A DNA stretch of 64,000 nucleotides from an uncultured Collinsella sp. (GCA_958413895.1 CATYVQ010000011.1:37516-101515); one strand, 5' to 3'; positions 7,987 through 16,086 are shown, numbered from the stretch's first letter. The notes: generated from the letters alone by a model not told the origin. Translations and numbers: made by a program.

Positions 7987-8415
7987 CTAGTCCTCGACCT
8001 CAACGAGCTCGATATCAAAGTTGAGGTCCTTGCCGGCCAGCTCGTGGTTGGCGTCGAGCGTCACGGCCTCAGGCGTTACGTCGATGACCACGGCGGGGAC
8101 GGGCATGCCGCTCGGCGTGGACAGGAAAAGCTTCATGCCCTTCTCGATCTGCTCGATGTTGGGAACCTGTTCGGCCGGGAAGGTAATAACCATCTCGGGG
8201 TTGTGCTCGCCGTAGGCATCGGCAGCAGGAATGTGCACGGTCTTCTTCTCGCCCACCTGCATGTCGACAACAGCGGCGTCGAAGCCCTTGATCATCTGAC
8301 CGGCGCCGCAGGTGAACTCCAGCGGCTCGCCGCGATCGTAGGAACTATCGAACTGCGTGCCGTCGTCGAGCGTGCCGCGATAATGAGTCTTGACCTTCTT
8401 GCCCTGGTTGGACAT
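7987..8415 (-). CDS. FKBP-type peptidyl-prolyl isomerase, SlyD-like
   Basis: This 142-residue protein has the two-part SlyD architecture. The FKBP domain is split (YRGTLDDGTQFDSSYDRGEPLEFTCGAGQMIKGFDAAVVDMQVGEKKTV and the C-terminal NHELAGKDLNFDIELVEVED) by an insert-in-flap domain (HIPAADAYGEHNPEMVITFPAEQVP.., about 65-125). It lacks the His/Cys-rich tail that gives E. coli SlyD its strong nickel binding. It should act as a cytoplasmic isomerase and folding chaperone. ATG 8415 follows ACGGAGGTTACC; the 10-codon upstream extension has no such site. It is transcribed with the UreE-like gene. Confidence 0.88.
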   Translation of the reverse strand: MSNQGKKVKTHYRGTLDDGTQFDSSYDRGEPLEFTCGAGQMIKGFDAAVVDMQVGEKKTVHIPAADAYGEHNPEMVITFPAEQVPNIEQIEKGMKLFLSTPSGMPVPAVVIDVTPEAVTLDANHELAGKDLNFDIELVEVED

Positions 8416-8535
8416 GGTAACCTCCGTGATAAGGGCGGCGCACAACGCGGGCCGCCGTGAACATATGGCGCTAACTATACCCTAGTCATACAATTCAAAG
8501 ACAGTTTGCAAAGAAACGCTGCAACCGGAGGAACC

Positions 8536-9549
8536 ATGGCATATCCCGTATTTGACCTACACTGCGACACCGCCGACCGCATCGGCTGGGCCACGCTCGA
8601 TCTCGACCTGCGCTTTACCGCCGGCACCGACGGTTATTTCCCCGGCGACGAAACGCATCCGCAAGATTTCGACCTCATCGAGGGCAACGCCTGCGCCATC
8701 TCGCTCGCAAAGATCGGCAACACGCCGTGGGCGCAGTGCTTCGCCACGTTTGTCCCCGACGAGATTCCCACCGCCCACGCCGCGCGCTTCCAGGCGCAGA
8801 TCATGGCGCACATGAGCGGCCAGGCAATGCTCAACCACGACCGCATGGTCAACGTACGCAGCGCGGCAGACATTCGCCCTGCGCTCAAAGACGGCAAGGT
8901 CGCCTGCATCCACACCATCGAAAACGCCACGTTCTTTGCCGAGGACCCCGCGCTGATCGAGGTGCTTAAGAGCCTGGGCGTACTCATGTCATCACTCAGC
9001 TGGAACGCGCAGGGACCGCTCGCGAGCGGCCACGACACCCACGCCGGCCTCACCGCCGCCGGCATCGAGGCACTTACGCAGATGGAGCGCGCCGGCATGG
9101 TACTCGACGTCTCCCACCTCAACGATGAGTGCTTTGACGAGGTCGCCGCCCGCGCCACGCGTCCCTTCGTCGCCAGCCACTCCAACTCCCGTGCGGTTTG
9201 CGGCGCCAAACGCAACCTTACCGACGACCAGTTCCGTACCATTCGCGACATGGGTGGCATCGTCGGCCTCAACTACTGCAGCGAGTTCCTTTCCAACGAC
9301 GCAACCGACAAGACCGCCGCAGACGTCACCTTCGACCAGCTGGCGGCACATATCGAGCACTGGCTCGACCTGGGCGGCGAGGACGTCATCGCGCTCGGCG
9401 GCGACTGGGACGGCGCCACTGTGCCCGCTTTCCTCTCCGATGCCAGCAAGATGCCCGAGTTCCAGAACATGCTTTCCAAGCATTTTGGCAAGACCGTGAT
9501 GCAAAAGCTCTGCAGCGACAACGCGCTTGCCTTCTTCGAGCGTTATTAA
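8536..9549 (+). CDS. Membrane-dipeptidase-family (M19) metallopeptidase
   Basis: The 337-residue protein is a renal-dipeptidase homologue that cleaves dipeptides with two zinc ions. Metal ligands are visible as FDLHCDT (HxD), the Glu in HTIENATFF, and the histidine in FVASHSNSRAVC. MVLDVSHL and ALGGDWDGA are further family motifs. There is no signal peptide or membrane segment, so it is cytoplasmic, unlike the animal enzyme. ATG 8536 follows CCGGAGGAACC. It is followed by a GC-rich hairpin and the YgjP-type protease on the same strand. Confidence 0.9.
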   Translation: MAYPVFDLHCDTADRIGWATLDLDLRFTAGTDGYFPGDETHPQDFDLIEGNACAISLAKIGNTPWAQCFATFVPDEIPTAHAARFQAQIMAHMSGQAMLNHDRMVNVRSAADIRPALKDGKVACIHTIENATFFAEDPALIEVLKSLGVLMSSLSWNAQGPLASGHDTHAGLTAAGIEALTQMERAGMVLDVSHLNDECFDEVAARATRPFVASHSNSRAVCGAKRNLTDDQFRTIRDMGGIVGLNYCSEFLSNDATDKTAADVTFDQLAAHIEHWLDLGGEDVIALGGDWDGATVPAFLSDASKMPEFQNMLSKHFGKTVMQKLCSDNALAFFERY

Positions 9550-9566
9550 TTTCACATCCCTTGAGC

Positions 9567-9600
9567 GGGCCGGCATGCCGAACGGTCGACATGCCGGCCC
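9567..9600 (+). terminator. Perfect GC-rich hairpin after the dipeptidase
   Basis: Arms 9567-9577 and 9590-9600 pair over 11 bp with a 12-nt loop. It has no T tract, so termination would be weak. It sits between the dipeptidase stop and the ribosome binding site of the next gene. Confidence 0.5.
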
Positions 9601-9623
9601 GTCCCCAATCTGAAGGACCGCTT

Positions 9624-10400
9624 TTGACGCAGCAGTTTACGATTTCCGTATCCCGACCGGATGGGACGCCCATCCCCGTCGTCGTTACCAAAAAGCGCGT
9701 CAAGAACTTCAACCTACGCGTCACATCGAGCGGCGAGGTCCACGCCAGCGCACCGCTCAGCGCCAGCCGCGAGCGTATCGAAGCGTTTGTAAAGCGCAAC
9801 AGCGCCTGGATTATCAGCCGACTTGCCCAACGCGAGCAACGTCAGGCGACGACGCGAGAGCCGCTCAGTCCCTCGTCCATCATTGCGCTTTGGGGCAAAC
9901 CCATCACCGTTCAGGATGCACTCGACCACAACTTTGAACCCCCCGCGCCGCGGCCCAAGCAGGCTACCTTCGCAAGTTTTATGGGTACCGACGAATCGGA
10001 CGAAGGCCCACAGGCCAAGCGGTGCGCAATCCTCGACGGCCTAACGCCCAACGAGCTCCAAGTCCATATCGACCAGCTCTATACGTCCGAAGTCACATCG
10101 GCGCTGCGTGATATGGTGCACGCATACGAAATCGCAATGGGTGTCGCCGTATCCCGCGTTTCCGTGCGCGGCATGAAAACGCGCTGGGGATCATGCACGC
10201 CCAAGACCGGAGCCATTCGCATCGCACGCGAACTTGCCGCCTATCCCATCGAATGCCTCGACATGGTTGTCGCCCACGAGCTCGTCCACTTGCTCGAGCC
10301 AAGCCACAATCATCGGTTCCACGCCCTGCTCGACGCGTACTGCCCCAACAATAGAGCGCTGTCGCAACGGCTCAAGCAGCCACCCATAGAGATGTATTAG
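9624..10400 (+). CDS. YgjP-like (DUF45/M48-type) metallopeptidase
   Basis: The 258-residue protein has the zinc-protease core VVAHELVHLLEPSHNHRFHALL, with HExxH histidines and a third ligand downstream, preceded by the family motif MKTRWGSCTPKTGAIRIA. The N-terminal VKNFNLRVTSSGEVHASAPL and IEAFVKRNSAWI match YgjP/DUF45 proteins. An unusual Pro/Arg-rich insert lies at about 95-140. Translation probably begins at TTG 9624 with GAAGGA 8 nt upstream; no ATG fits. Such proteins are poorly characterised, and a cytoplasmic quality-control role is only a guess. Confidence 0.8.
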   Translation: MTQQFTISVSRPDGTPIPVVVTKKRVKNFNLRVTSSGEVHASAPLSASRERIEAFVKRNSAWIISRLAQREQRQATTREPLSPSSIIALWGKPITVQDALDHNFEPPAPRPKQATFASFMGTDESDEGPQAKRCAILDGLTPNELQVHIDQLYTSEVTSALRDMVHAYEIAMGVAVSRVSVRGMKTRWGSCTPKTGAIRIARELAAYPIECLDMVVAHELVHLLEPSHNHRFHALLDAYCPNNRALSQRLKQPPIEMY

Positions 10401-10406
10401 AACCGG

Positions 10407-10892
10407 TTAGCGCACGCGCTCGATCTCGACACCGCAGCTTGCCAGGGGAAGACCGACGGGCGCCCAAGGCTTATCGAGCTTAACGTGCACGCCAAGCAGC
10501 AGGGGGTAACGACGCAGCAGCATCTGGGCCACACCCTCGGCTGCAGCCTCGATGAGCTTAAACGTATGCTCGCGCAGATAGCCATCGACATCGTGGCACA
10601 CCGAGCCGTAGTCAATCGAAGCGTCCAGGTTATCGTGCTCCCCCGCCGCACGCAGGTCGGCATAGAGCACCAAGGACACGATGAATTTCTGGCCCAGCGC
10701 GTTCTCTTCGGGATACACGCCGTGGTTGGCAAAGACCTCGAGACCGTCGATAGTAATGCGGTCGGCATGGCGAAGATCGTCATAGCTCACGTGGGGCACC
10801 GCCGTCGCAGTGGATATTTCGCCCCTTCCACGGCGGGCGAGCTCGGCACCCTCGGTCTTGGTTGCATTCTCGGGCAGCTTCTTGTTACTCAT
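10407..10892 (-). CDS. folB: Dihydroneopterin aldolase
   Basis: Residues 45-161 form a FolB domain (ITIDGLEVFANHGVYPEENALGQKFIVSL, with the family Gly-His-Gly core, and the substrate-binding LDKPWAPVGLPL). It converts 7,8-dihydroneopterin to the 6-hydroxymethyl pterin in folate synthesis. About 43 residues precede the domain and are not conserved in the family. The start at 10892 is kept because its ACGAAGGAGACGATCGCG leader carries a good GGAG. The gene ends the folE-HD-folB operon; folK and folP are not in the window. Confidence 0.88.
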   Translation of the reverse strand: MSNKKLPENATKTEGAELARRGRGEISTATAVPHVSYDDLRHADRITIDGLEVFANHGVYPEENALGQKFIVSLVLYADLRAAGEHDNLDASIDYGSVCHDVDGYLREHTFKLIEAAAEGVAQMLLRRYPLLLGVHVKLDKPWAPVGLPLASCGVEIERVR

Positions 10893-10934
10893 CGCGATCG
10901 TCTCCTTCGTTTAGAACCCCGACCGCGCAACTAA

Positions 10935-11516
10935 CTACACGCGAATCGACAGGTTCTTTTTATCATCGCTCCAGTTGCAAGCATTGCGCGCGGGGCATGC
11001 AAAGCAGGCGCGCGACGCTTTGTCGGCCGCATAGAGCAGACGCTCAAGCGGTTGGCTGTTCACGCGCAGCTTTCGATGGCCCAGAATGGCTGTCTTAATG
11101 GCTGCGGCATCGGCCGGCTCAAACGCCACGTCATCGGGCATGCCGCCGAGAATTGCATCAGCGACGCGTTCGCTTGCAACATCATGGGATATACCCGATT
11201 CATACTGTTCATCTTTGCCGATATCGTGAAGAAGTGCCGTGGCGTAGACAACCTCGCGGTCAAATTCGAGCTGTTCCTCGAGATTCTTGATCCACATAAT
11301 GCGAGCAACATCGAGCAGATGGTCAATACCGTGACGGCAGAAGATACGCCCCGATTCCAACTGTGCAATGTTGCCCAGGTGCCGCCGGAACAGCCCGTTG
11401 GCACAAATGTAATCAATGCGAGGCATGGCACCAAAGGGAGTCAGGCCCGAAGCCATAAAGCCGCGACGCGGCGTCCCCTCATCGGTTTTCGATGTAAAGT
11501 CGTTGACGACCCTCAT
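10935..11516 (-). CDS. HD-domain phosphohydrolase in the folate operon
   Basis: The 193-residue protein has an HD fold: H62 in CRHGIDHLLDVARI, the H97-D98 doublet in ATALLHDIGKDEQY, and a later conserved Asp in YAADKASR. The C-terminus holds three closely spaced cysteines (CFACPARNAC, 171-180) that could bind a metal. It starts 2 nt after the folE stop (TAACCATG), so it is translationally coupled. Removal of phosphate from dihydroneopterin triphosphate, the folate step lacking a universal enzyme, is an attractive but unproven role. Confidence 0.8.
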   Translation of the reverse strand: MRVVNDFTSKTDEGTPRRGFMASGLTPFGAMPRIDYICANGLFRRHLGNIAQLESGRIFCRHGIDHLLDVARIMWIKNLEEQLEFDREVVYATALLHDIGKDEQYESGISHDVASERVADAILGGMPDDVAFEPADAAAIKTAILGHRKLRVNSQPLERLLYAADKASRACFACPARNACNWSDDKKNLSIRV

Positions 11517-11518
11517 GG

Positions 11519-12076
11519 TTAGCGGCCCAGCATCCTAAAGAACCGCTCCTCGAGCGCGGGATCGGTCTCGAAGACGCCGCGGCGAGCGAGCGTCACGGTC
11601 TTGGTGCCGGGCTTCTGCACGCCGCGCATGGTCATGCACATATGCTCAGCCTCCATGAGCACAATCGCTCCCTGGGGAGCGAGATAATCCATAAGGGCGT
11701 CGGCAACCTGCGCACACAGCTGCTCCTGCAGCTGCAGACGACGGGCATAAACCTCAACCGTGCGGGCGAGCTTGGAAAGCCCAGCCACCCGACCGTTAGG
11801 GATATAACCAATGGCGGCCTTGCCATAAAACGGCAACAGATGATGTTCACACAGCGAGTAGAACGTGATGTCGCGCTCGATAACCAAATCGTTCGAAGCG
11901 ACGGCAAAGGTTTTGGACAGGTGTTCCTCGGCACTCTGGTCCATACCGCCGGCGATCTCACCATACATACGGGCAACGCGCGCCGGGGTCTCCAGCAGGC
12001 CCTCACGAGTTGGGTCCTCGCCTATGCCCTCAAGCAACAGCTTAATGGCGGCCTCGACTTTTTCCTGATCGACCAT
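11519..12076 (-). CDS. folE: GTP cyclohydrolase I
   Basis: This 185-residue enzyme converts GTP to 7,8-dihydroneopterin triphosphate, the first step of folate synthesis. The zinc ligands are C76 and H79 in SLCEHHLLPF and C147 in EHMCMTMRGVQKPG. GYIPNGRVAGLSKLAR and RLQLQEQL are the usual signatures. Length matches bacterial type IA enzymes. It is the first gene of the folE-HD-folB operon; a promoter probably lies in 12077-12142 (candidate -10 TACCAT on the minus strand). Confidence 0.95.
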   Translation of the reverse strand: MVDQEKVEAAIKLLLEGIGEDPTREGLLETPARVARMYGEIAGGMDQSAEEHLSKTFAVASNDLVIERDITFYSLCEHHLLPFYGKAAIGYIPNGRVAGLSKLARTVEVYARRLQLQEQLCAQVADALMDYLAPQGAIVLMEAEHMCMTMRGVQKPGTKTVTLARRGVFETDPALEERFFRMLGR

Positions 12077-12142
12077 CTGGGCCTCACTTTTCCGATTTCA
12101 CGTTCGCGCTATGGTACCACGCCCTTCGGCATCGACCACAAG

Positions 12143-12724
12143 CTACATAGTATGGGTCGAATAGACCGGATCATCACGCCAAAGTTCAACCGCATCACAA
12201 AGCGCAACGCCCTCGCGCTCAGCACGGTCGCGCGTAGCGTTCATATCGATCACACGCTGGTTACTCGAGCCCCTAAAGCGCAATGAGATATCGTACAGAT
12301 CCTGAACAAACGGGCCATCCACCAACATATCGAGGCAGGCAAGGATACGGTCCGTGACCTCGGTATGGTGACGACCACCCGGCATAAGCTCCTCGAGCAC
12401 GTCGCCGGTAAAACACCAAATGGTCTTTCCTGACCCCGCAGGATAAGCGGCACGAACGCGCTCGACAAACTCAACGAGTCCCGCCTGATTCTCGGGCTCC
12501 ATAGGTTCGCCGCCCAGAATCGTCAGGCCGTCAATAAAGGGATGATCGAGGCTCTCGATAATCTTGTCCTCGACGGTGCGATCAAAGGACTCGCCCGCAG
12601 CAAAGTCCCACGCAACAGAGTTAAAGCAATTCTTGCACCCACGACGGCACCCACTCACAAACAGAGAAGTACGAACGCCTTCCCCATCAGCAATGTCGAA
12701 ATACTTAATGTTCGCGTAGTTCAT
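12143..12724 (-). CDS. nrdG: Anaerobic ribonucleotide reductase activating protein (radical SAM)
   Basis: This 193-residue radical-SAM activase installs the glycyl radical on NrdD. The [4Fe-4S]-binding motif is C26-x3-C30-x2-C33 (GCRRGCKNCF). TILGGEPMEPEN is the SAM-binding GGEP loop. The ATG at 12724 follows GGGAGAGTTACCT; the upstream open frame runs through a large palindrome and is rejected. The palindrome at 12741-12822 abuts the ribosome binding site. nrdD lies 428 nt upstream on the same strand, further than in most nrdDG pairs. Confidence 0.92.
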   Translation of the reverse strand: MNYANIKYFDIADGEGVRTSLFVSGCRRGCKNCFNSVAWDFAAGESFDRTVEDKIIESLDHPFIDGLTILGGEPMEPENQAGLVEFVERVRAAYPAGSGKTIWCFTGDVLEELMPGGRHHTEVTDRILACLDMLVDGPFVQDLYDISLRFRGSSNQRVIDMNATRDRAEREGVALCDAVELWRDDPVYSTHTM

Positions 12725-12740
12725 AGGTAACTCTCCCGGG

Positions 12741-12822
12741 AGGTCGGGACATATCATCCCGTCCTCAAACATTCTCGGCCTTCGGCCTGCGAAACTGCGG
12801 GCGGGACGATATGTCCCGACCT
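12741..12822. repeat. Large palindromic element, copy C (likely same family as 22.1 and 22.4 kb)
   Basis: The first 15 nt of each arm (12741-12755 and 12808-12822) pair perfectly, and pairing continues inward to about 12760/12803 with a mismatch and a wobble. Immediately inside the left arm are 12 nt reading GTCCTCAAACAT (12761-12772). This matches 10 of 12 the internal-loop sequence GTCCTCGG(G/A)CAT of the two elements near 22 kb. The inner hairpin is GGCC-TTC-GGCC. It sits just upstream of nrdG. Confidence 0.6.
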
Positions 12823-13152
12823 CATGCAAAGGGTAACTCAATGAACGAAGCGAACATCGAGCATAGGGTTCGAAGTCCAATAAAAACTGGGTTGTGGCTC
12901 AACCGCCATCGCAAGTAAATCGCAGCTGCAGCCCGAATTATTTCCGCCAAGAACTTCGAGGAGTGAGCAGACCACGAGCTGCATCTCAGCTACGTCAACT
13001 TGGCTGAACCGAGAGGGCCGCTTGGGCTTTTGCTCGATATGAGTTCCGCACGAACAGGAGGCGCCAGTGGCGCCTCCTGTTCGTGAGCCAGGACTGTCCG
13101 AAATAGCGAGTAAAGGTCCGGGGCCTCGCTACGGGGCGGCCTGGGATGGTTA
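12823..13152. other. Non-coding gap between nrdD and nrdG
   Basis: A 330-nt stretch without a credible ORF. Apart from the hairpin at 13051-13083 I see no feature. It may contain a promoter for nrdG, but no convincing -35/-10 pair or second NrdR box was found. Confidence 0.5.
13051..13083. terminator. Perfect 15-bp hairpin downstream of nrdD
   Basis: Arms 13051-13065 and 13069-13083 pair perfectly around a 3-nt loop (AGT), 70 nt past the nrdD stop. It lacks a T run on either strand, so it may be a weak terminator or an mRNA-end stabiliser. Confidence 0.6.
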
Positions 13153-15375
13153 TTAGAGATGCAGCACGCGGTCGCGGATCTCCTCGGTTCGACCCTGGTT
13201 CCAGAATTGGGTACCGATGTAGCCGCACGTACGACGAGCGACGTTCATCTTCTCCTGGTCGCGATTGCCGCAGTTGGGGCACTCCCACACCAGCTTGCCG
13301 TCATCCTCGACAATCTTGATCTCACCGTCGTAGCCGCACACCTGGCAGTAATCGCTCTTGGTGTTGAGCTCGGCGTACATGATGTTGTCGTAGATGTACT
13401 GCATCACGCGGATGACAGCCTTGAGGTTGTCCTGCATGTTGGGAACCTCGACGTAGGAGATGGCACCGCCCGGCGAAAGCTGCTGGAACATACCCTCGAA
13501 CTTGAGCTTGTCGAATGCGTCGATCTCCTCGGACACGTGGACGTGGTAGCTGTTGGTGATGTAGCCCTTGTCCGTCACGCCCGGGATGATGCCAAAACGA
13601 CGCTGCAGGCACTTGGCGAACTTGTAGGTCGTCGACTCAAGCGGGGTACCGTACAGCGAGAAGTCAATATCGCTTTCGGCCTTCCACTCCGCGCACTTGT
13701 CGTTCATGCGCTGCATGACGGCCATGGCAAAGGGCGTGCCCTCCTTCTCGGTGTGGCTGTGGCCCGTCATGTACTTGACGCACTCGTACAGGCCGGCATA
13801 ACCCAGACTAATGGTGGAGTAACCGCCCACGAGCAGCTTGTCGATCGTCTCGCCCTTCTTCAGGCGGGCGAGGGCGCCGTACTGCCAAAGAATCGGTGCG
13901 GCATCCGAAAGCGTACCCATCAGACGCTCATGACGGCACAGCAGGGCGCGGTGGCACAGCTCAAGGCGCTCGTCGAAGATCTTCCAGAACTTGTCCATGT
14001 CCTGATGCGAGCTCAGCGCGACATCGGGCAGGTTGATGGTCACAACGCCCTGGTTAAAGCGACCGTAGTACTTGGGCTTGTTCGGGTCATAGTTCAGCGC
14101 GTTGGCCACGTTGTTAAATCCGTTACCGGAGCGGTCGGGCGTCAGGAAGCTGCGGCAACCCATGCAGGTATAGCAGTCGCCGTTGCCCGCGGTCTCGCCC
14201 TTCGACAGCTTGAGCTCGCGCATCTTCTTCTCGGAGATGTAGTCGGGCACCATGCGCTTGGCGGTGCACTTAGCGGCCAGCTGGGTCAGGTAGAAGTACG
14301 GGGAATTCTCGTGAACGTTATCGTCCTCGAGTACATAGATGAGCTTGGGGAATGCCGGGGTAATCCACACGCCGGCCTCGTTCTTAACGCCCTCGTAGCG
14401 CTGGCGAAGCGTCTCCTCCACGATCATGGCAAGGTCGTGCTTCTCCTGAGGCGTACGGGCCTCGTTAAGATACATGAAGACCGTCACGAACGGCGCCTGG
14501 CCGTTGGTGGTCATAAGGGTCACGACCTGATACTGAATCGTCTGAACGCCGCGACGGATCTCGTCACGCAGGCGGTCCTCAACGACCTCGCAGACCTTTT
14601 CGGGAGATGCGGAAACGCCGAGCTCCTCGAGCTCGCGGGCGACCTCGCCGCGAATCTTTTGACGGCTCACCTCGACGAACGGGGCAAGATGGGTCAGCGA
14701 AATCGACTGGCCACCGTACTGAGAGGAAGCAACCTGGGCGATGATCTGCGTCGCGATGTTGCAGGCGGTCGAGAAGCTGTGCGGCTTCTCAATCAGCGTA
14801 CCCGAGATAACAGTGCCGTTCTGGAGCATGTCCTCCAGGTTCACCAGATCGCAGTTGTGCATGTGCTGGGCAAAGTAATCCGAATCGTGGAAATGGATCA
14901 GGCCCTCATTATGGGCATCCACGATCTCCTGGGGCAGCAGCACGCGCTGGGTCAGGTCCTTGGAAATCTCGCCGGCCATATAGTCGCGCTGAACGGAGTT
15001 GACGGTCGGGTTCTTGTTGGAGTTCTCCTGCTTAACCTCTTCGTTATTGCACTCAATCAGCGACAGGATCTTGTCATCGGTCGTGTTCTTCTGACGCTTC
15101 AGGCTCTGAACATAGCGATAGATGATGTAGTGGCGGGCAACCTCGTAGCAGTCGAGACGCATAATCTCGTCCTCGACCAAATCCTGAATCTCCTCGACCG
15201 AAACAGTGTGGCCCGCGTTCTCGCATGCCTCGGCGACGTTTTGCGCCGCGTAAACCACCTGGCGGTCGGTAAGACGAGAGCTCTCCTCGACCTCCAAGTT
15301 TGCGGCACGGATGGCATTGACGATCTTATCGATGTCAAAGACAACCTCGGTGCCGCTGCGCTTGATGATCTTCAT
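13153..15375 (-). CDS. nrdD: Anaerobic (class III) ribonucleoside-triphosphate reductase
   Basis: The 740-residue enzyme makes deoxynucleotides without oxygen, using a glycyl radical and probably formate. An ATP-cone occupies about residues 1-95 (KRSGTEVVFDIDKIVNAI). The catalytic barrel follows (FHDSDYFAQHMHNCDLVNLEDML, YTCMGCRSFL). A zinc site is formed by CQVCGY and CPNCGN, and the radical glycine is Gly718 in RRTCGYIG. ATG 15375 is preceded by AAAGAGGCAAGAGG. Two NrdR boxes overlap its promoter at 15600-15647, so the repressor NrdR should control it through dATP/ATP sensing. Confidence 0.96.
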   Translation of the reverse strand: MKIIKRSGTEVVFDIDKIVNAIRAANLEVEESSRLTDRQVVYAAQNVAEACENAGHTVSVEEIQDLVEDEIMRLDCYEVARHYIIYRYVQSLKRQKNTTDDKILSLIECNNEEVKQENSNKNPTVNSVQRDYMAGEISKDLTQRVLLPQEIVDAHNEGLIHFHDSDYFAQHMHNCDLVNLEDMLQNGTVISGTLIEKPHSFSTACNIATQIIAQVASSQYGGQSISLTHLAPFVEVSRQKIRGEVARELEELGVSASPEKVCEVVEDRLRDEIRRGVQTIQYQVVTLMTTNGQAPFVTVFMYLNEARTPQEKHDLAMIVEETLRQRYEGVKNEAGVWITPAFPKLIYVLEDDNVHENSPYFYLTQLAAKCTAKRMVPDYISEKKMRELKLSKGETAGNGDCYTCMGCRSFLTPDRSGNGFNNVANALNYDPNKPKYYGRFNQGVVTINLPDVALSSHQDMDKFWKIFDERLELCHRALLCRHERLMGTLSDAAPILWQYGALARLKKGETIDKLLVGGYSTISLGYAGLYECVKYMTGHSHTEKEGTPFAMAVMQRMNDKCAEWKAESDIDFSLYGTPLESTTYKFAKCLQRRFGIIPGVTDKGYITNSYHVHVSEEIDAFDKLKFEGMFQQLSPGGAISYVEVPNMQDNLKAVIRVMQYIYDNIMYAELNTKSDYCQVCGYDGEIKIVEDDGKLVWECPNCGNRDQEKMNVARRTCGYIGTQFWNQGRTEEIRDRVLHL

Positions 15376-15599
15376 CCTCTTGCCTCTTTCGCGTCGTAGC
15401 CTCATCGCGCTTCAGAGCCAAACGATACCCGGCAGGGCTTGCCCCTGTCTTGCGGCGCCGTCGCGCAATCTGTGTTCTCGATAACCATAGGCCCTCATGC
15501 GGACAATCCTCGCAGCCAATCAAGGGGCTCAAAGATCTATCCAAATGGGGCGAATAAGGTTCTCGTTCTCTGTCCGCCATCTATCATACGACAAAGAGG

Positions 15600-15647
15600 C
15601 ATCTATATCCTGTATTCTTTTTTTAGGTCAAACACAACATATAGTGT
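15600..15647 (-). promoter_or_regulatory. nrdD promoter with two NrdR boxes
   Basis: On the minus strand TTGACC (15631-15626) and TATAGA (15607-15602) are 18 bp apart. ACACAACATATAGTGT (15632-15647) matches the 16-bp NrdR consensus ACACWATATATWGTGT at all but one position and abuts the -35. A weaker second box (15600-15615) overlaps the -10. The two boxes are offset by 32 bp, about three helical turns, the spacing known for NrdR pairs. Confidence 0.82.
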
Positions 15648-15961
15648 TTCAGCAGGTCAAAGCAATTAGTCATTTTGCAGACGCATTAAAAATGAGGGGT
15701 TCTTGGCAAGTCGGTAAAACGTTACCAACACGGCTACCTGCATGGCAGTTATAAAACCCCCTTAGTCAAGCCGCTGACAAATCCTACCAAAACCAAGCCG
15801 CCCACGCCAAAAGAATCCAAAAGATTATGCTTGACCAACATGTTGCGGTCACGATCAGCCAGGACGTATGCAATCTGCCGGCACCTCTACGGGATGTGAA
15901 GACCATCGCGTACAGACCTTGGATCAATATTTGGTGGCTTATTTGGCGGCGTGCTTGGTGA
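15648..15961. other. Non-coding, relatively A/T-rich region between nrdD and the tRNA pair
   Basis: No supported gene. It includes a possible structured element (15696-15761). On the plus strand a short open frame ends in LGSIFGGLFGGVLGDKNK before a stop near 15975; it is interrupted upstream by a stop and has no ribosome binding site. It could be the tail of a decayed gene, but the evidence is weak. Confidence 0.4.
15696..15761. other. Possible multi-stem structured element
   Basis: An outer GGGGTT/AACCCC pair encloses GGTAA-AACG-TTACC (5-bp stem) and CTGC-ATG-GCAG (4-bp stem). On the minus strand it would lie upstream of the nrdD promoter. Stems are short and chance pairing is possible. 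Confidence 0.3.
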
Positions 15962-16000
15962 CAAAAATAAAACAGCCCAGAGGACATAGCCTCTGAGCTG
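15962..16000 (-). terminator. Rho-independent terminator of the tRNA-Gly/tRNA-Val unit
   Basis: On the minus strand an 11-bp stem with one mismatch (CAGCTCAGAGG paired with CCTCTGGGCTG) is followed by TTTTATTTTTG, 9 nt after the tRNA-Val 3-prime CCA. Confidence 0.9.
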
Positions 16001-16008
16001 CGAACATT

Positions 16009-16083
16009 TGGTGGGCGTTAGAAGATTTGAACTTCTGACCTCTTCCGTGTCAGGGAAGCGCTCTCCCCCTGAGCTAAACGCCC
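16009..16083 (-). tRNA. tRNA-Val (GAC)
   Basis: The acceptor stem GGGCGTT/AACGCCC, D-arm, anticodon stem CTTCC/GGAAG with loop CTGACAC (anticodon GAC), TTCAAAT T-loop and encoded CCA are all present. It is 3 nt downstream of tRNA-Gly on the same transcript. Confidence 0.95.
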
Positions 16084-16086
16084 AAA

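Noticed and set aside
13159..15399. A 746-codon plus-strand frame exactly opposite nrdD
   Set aside because: nrdD is unambiguous (ATP-cone, zinc site, glycyl-radical motif). The opposite frame is a codon-bias artefact.
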